This document shows, piece by piece, positions 23,433 through 25,830 of a DNA stretch of 25,830 bases. The notes beneath the pieces are model-generated. The model did not search any database. It saw only the letters and a list, made by a program, of their open reading frames with translations, and was not told the DNA's origin. The stretch spans positions 1 to 25,830 of the IMG/VR virus record IMGVR_UViG_3300024333_000078, one strand, 5' to 3'. The position numbers were made by a program, and so were the translations under genes. This DNA is from a virus. Numbering within the stretch: position 1 is the stretch's first letter; each line of letters starts with the position of its first letter.

Positions 23433-24893
23433 CTAGTTGTCGAACTCTATGTTATCACCCCACGAAGCCCTGCACAGCTCGAGTACCGTGTTGAACGGGT
23501 AATTGCCACCATCCTTGTCGAAGATGAACTTGACCGCATCCACTACGTAGTAACCGGTCTTGTCCTTGTCCATCTTGACGACCTGCTTGCCGCTATCTTC
23601 CTCTATGTCCTTGTTCTTGTCGTCTGGCACGTATATCTCCTCGCGTATCTCCTGGTCTAGCCCTTCCTTGACTATCACGAGCGGTATCCTCATGCCCCTG
23701 ATGATGTTCATGTTCGCTCCTTCTAAAGTGACTAGCATCTTGTTCTTCTTGAAATCGAGCATGTTCTTGTTGTTGGAGTGCTTCGCGTATATGTAGTTGT
23801 CGTGCACGTTGGTGTTGAGGATACCTTCCCACGAGTTGCACACGTTCTTGCCTATATCCTCCGCCGTTATGGTGCTCCCGAACTGTTCTATGAAGAAATC
23901 TAGGAACTTCTCGTTGTTCTTGTCCGATATGTTTATGTCGTAGTAGTAGAGTATCCTCCTGTTCGGCTCGCTCGTCAGTATCTTGCCTTGCTTGCTTATT
24001 GGTATTATAGACGTTATGTAAGACGATGACCCGCGGAAGTGCGAGTAGTTTGTCAGGAAGTTATCCTGTGGTTCATCGTCGTCGTTCTTGGATGTGCCGT
24101 TGGAACCTGGCGTGTAGTGTTCTTTGTTCCTCAACACGGAGCTGAACATCATGTCGAAGTCTTCTTCCTGCGATAGCATGTCGTTGATGTTCACCAGTGT
24201 CAGGTTGTACGCTCTGTCCACGAACGAAGTGTAGAAGCTGTCGCCATCCTTGTACGTGCGGTTTGTGATGTCGTCGATTAGTTCCGAATACGGTATTGAT
24301 GGTTGTAGCCATGTCATGGAGTCGCTCGTGCTTACCTCGTTGCTCGCGAAGCCGATGCCTATATCGCCGGCTATCTTCATGAGCGAATCCATGGCTGAAC
24401 CCTTGTAGTAGTTGACATCCGAGTTGTACATCTTCGGCACGTTGAGGTTGCCTGAAACGACGTACTGGTGCCCCCTGCCTTCTGCCGACTGGGGGTTTTT
24501 AGATGATTTGTCCTCTATCGGCAATATGCTGCCTATAAGGAAGTCGCACCTCAATGCCTTTACACGCTTGTGTGGTGCCTTTATATACACTTGCATCACC
24601 GATTTGTTCGTCGGGAAGAACTTGTTCGTGAACACACCTGACGGGTCGTTTATGACCACACGTGCGAACGGCAGCATGTCCTTCTCGGACACCTCGAAGT
24701 ACGATATGTCCTTGCTGTCGAAAGTGTACCCGTTTATGTTCACGTGCGGTGCCATGTCACCGACGACCTCGCTCACGGTCGTAGTGGTGTCCTTGTCTGT
24801 ACCTTGTTCTGGCTTCTCGGTGTTCTTTATCCACGCGTCGTTTATCTTCAACGCGTGGTCTTTCAATTTCAGTATCTTGTTGCTTAATGCCAT
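23433..24893 (-). CDS. Baseplate hub protein, gp27/late-control-D-like
   Basis: A 486-residue protein that probably forms the hub ring on which the spike sits. Hub-like landmarks are the early FEVSEKDMLPFARVVI strand, a SLMKIAGDIGIGFASNE helix, TWLQPSIPYSELIDDI, and DSFYTSFVDRAYNLTLVNIN, a pattern shared by gp27 and gpD-type hubs; a charged linker near 270 is followed by beta-rich C-terminal domains. It stands between the LysM wedge-like gene (8 bases upstream) and the tail/spike genes. It ends in TAG, with TAA six codons later. The assignment rests on pattern and context rather than a strong signature. Confidence 0.65.
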   Translation of the reverse strand: MALSNKILKLKDHALKINDAWIKNTEKPEQGTDKDTTTTVSEVVGDMAPHVNINGYTFDSKDISYFEVSEKDMLPFARVVINDPSGVFTNKFFPTNKSVMQVYIKAPHKRVKALRCDFLIGSILPIEDKSSKNPQSAEGRGHQYVVSGNLNVPKMYNSDVNYYKGSAMDSLMKIAGDIGIGFASNEVSTSDSMTWLQPSIPYSELIDDITNRTYKDGDSFYTSFVDRAYNLTLVNINDMLSQEEDFDMMFSSVLRNKEHYTPGSNGTSKNDDDEPQDNFLTNYSHFRGSSSYITSIIPISKQGKILTSEPNRRILYYYDINISDKNNEKFLDFFIEQFGSTITAEDIGKNVCNSWEGILNTNVHDNYIYAKHSNNKNMLDFKKNKMLVTLEGANMNIIRGMRIPLVIVKEGLDQEIREEIYVPDDKNKDIEEDSGKQVVKMDKDKTGYYVVDAVKFIFDKDGGNYPFNTVLELCRASWGDNIEFDN

Positions 24894-24901
24894 GTTTCAG
24901 G

Positions 24902-25480
24902 TTATCCGAATATTTTCTTGTTGAGCAACTTCTGCTTCAACCTGGCTCTCGTCAAGTTCTCGGGGCATTCAGGGCTGACGTTTGTCGCGCTTGCACCTAG
25001 CAATATCTTGTCGCCGTCGAACACTATGTTCTCCTCGTTCGGCGCGTTGATGTTCGGTGGCAGAAGGTTATCCCTGCCGGCTTTCTTCCTGAGTATGTCG
25101 AGGCGTTTCTCGTCTTTCTTGGTCTTCGGCTTTATGGCGACCGCCTTCTTGTTCTCGGTGTCTTTCGTTTCCTTCCTCGGTGTCTTGAAACAAGCGGACA
25201 TGTCATCTTCCTCGGGTATGTACAGCACTTGCCCGGTGTGTATTGATAGCGGGTTGGATATTCCGTTGAACTTGAGTATGTAGTCGAACCTGTTTGGGTT
25301 GCCGTAAACTATCTCCGATATGAGGTCGGGGCGCATGGCTAGTTCTGACGTTACCATCACGTAAGTCTTCGTCCTCACGTCGCTCTTGTACTCCACCGAT
25401 GATTGGGTCAGGTCGATTATGACCGTACCGTCCTTCTTCACGAACTCCTGCTTGCGTTCAAGCGTTTCTATCTGTATCAT
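24902..25480 (-). CDS. LysM-domain baseplate wedge-like protein (gp53-like)
   Basis: A 192-residue protein. Residues about 45-95 form a LysM-like module (MRPDLISEIVYGN, FDYILKFNGISNPLSI, GQVLYIP). The C-terminal half is Lys-rich and disordered, then ends with short helices (RARLKQKLLNKKIFG). In T4-type phages gp53 is a LysM-like wedge protein that locks the baseplate ring; the context beside the hub gene fits. A peptidoglycan-binding role is the alternative, but there is no lytic domain or signal peptide. Confidence 0.68.
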   Translation of the reverse strand: MIQIETLERKQEFVKKDGTVIIDLTQSSVEYKSDVRTKTYVMVTSELAMRPDLISEIVYGNPNRFDYILKFNGISNPLSIHTGQVLYIPEEDDMSACFKTPRKETKDTENKKAVAIKPKTKKDEKRLDILRKKAGRDNLLPPNINAPNEENIVFDGDKILLGASATNVSPECPENLTRARLKQKLLNKKIFG

Positions 25481-25490
25481 CTCTAAACCG

Positions 25491-25829
25491 TTATTCTATC
25501 TCGAATGCGAACCCCATCATTGATACGCCACCGACCTTTATGTCCATGATGCCTATGTCGTGGAAACCTTCTTGCAATAGCTTTGTATCAATGTCTATAT
25601 CGTATTCCCTCGCGAGCAGGCTGTACGTGTTCAGCTGGTTGTACGTGTTTGATTTCCACGAGTCTTCCGAACCTGAGAACTTGAACAACATGTCGTGCAT
25701 GCCAGCACCGAACTGAGACGCGCCTAGAACCTCACCCGGTGATGTGCCTATGGTCATCTTTATCTGCGAGTTAAGAGCCTCTAGCTTGTTCGATGTTTCT
25801 GTCGTGCCGTGCGTGTAGTTTGGGTCTTC
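25491..25829 (-). CDS. Unknown baseplate-module protein, C-terminal part (runs off right edge)
   Basis: The frame is open to the window end (at least 112 codons); the first ATG within it is at 25757, but the codons upstream (YTHGTTETSNKLEALNSQIK) read as protein, so that ATG is probably internal. Visible parts are a helical, Asn-rich middle (NTYNQLNTYSLLAREYDID) and a final DIGIMDIKVGGVSM strand pair. No family is recognised. It is 10 bases upstream of the LysM gene, so it belongs to the same transcript. Confidence 0.7.
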   Translation of the reverse strand, partial: EDPNYTHGTTETSNKLEALNSQIKMTIGTSPGEVLGASQFGAGMHDMLFKFSGSEDSWKSNTYNQLNTYSLLAREYDIDIDTKLLQEGFHDIGIMDIKVGGVSMMGFAFEIE

Positions 25830-25830
25830 C

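Noticed and set aside
1-25830. Genome-wide reassignment of TAG to an amino acid, as in Lak-type gut megaphages
   Set aside because: Long genes are uninterrupted under the standard code and several end in TAG at natural places (6928, 18651, 23433). Frequent in-frame TAGs would be expected under recoding. Only local readthrough remains possible.

Overview
The window reads as part of the genome of a large T4-like contractile-tailed phage (myovirus) of a Bacteroidetes host, probably a gut Bacteroidales. The T4-like assignment rests on a gp23-type major capsid protein, a gp21-type prohead protease fused to a scaffold-like region, a gp19-type tail tube and a baseplate cluster (spike, hub, LysM wedge protein). 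The Bacteroidetes assignment rests on several plus-strand -7 boxes of the form TAnnTTTG, the lack of clear Shine-Dalgarno sites, and an IS1380-family insertion of the sort common in Bacteroides. The standard code fits: all long genes are open with TAA/TGA/TAG stops. No tRNA, rRNA or CRISPR array was seen.

Layout. (1) 1-3097, plus strand: the C-terminal end of a TnpB-like RNA-guided nuclease runs in from the left edge and abuts a 5'-truncated pnkp (RNA ligase domain). This is followed by hen1 (RNA 3'-terminal 2'-O-methyltransferase) and an unknown gene, and the block ends in a strong bidirectional terminator. (2) 3137-11008, minus strand, read right to left: protease-scaffold fusion, major capsid protein, a 52-residue protein with a capsid-targeting-like N-terminus, two unknown proteins separated by one in-frame UAG, tail tube, and an unknown tail-module protein. 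(3) 11009-11608: about 600 bases without an intact gene, holding plus-strand promoter-like boxes and, on the minus strand, a short coding stretch broken by an amber codon. (4) 11609-18651, plus strand: a BspA-type leucine-rich-repeat (LRR) protein, a small unknown, a DnaJ co-chaperone, a YopX-MazG fusion, a dNMP kinase, an acidic unknown, a von Willebrand A (VWA) protein and a possible AEP-primase-like protein. (5) 18728-21567: a second LRR gene cut by a complete 1741-bp IS1380-family element with 17-bp terminal inverted repeats and a TTAG target duplication; removing the element restores one frame. (6) 21615-25830, minus strand: baseplate spike, a tail/baseplate protein, hub, LysM wedge protein, and a partial gene at the right edge.

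How they work together. The minus-strand blocks build head and tail. Plus-strand genes appear to be accessory or takeover functions: RNA repair (Pnkp/Hen1, which elsewhere mends ribotoxin-cut tRNA and methylates the repaired end), nucleotide metabolism (MazG-like, dNMP kinase), chaperone and VWA functions. Two mobile elements have hit accessory genes: a TnpB element lies against pnkp, and an IS1380 element has split an LRR gene. The most notable system is the phage-borne Pnkp-Hen1 cassette with its TnpB junction.
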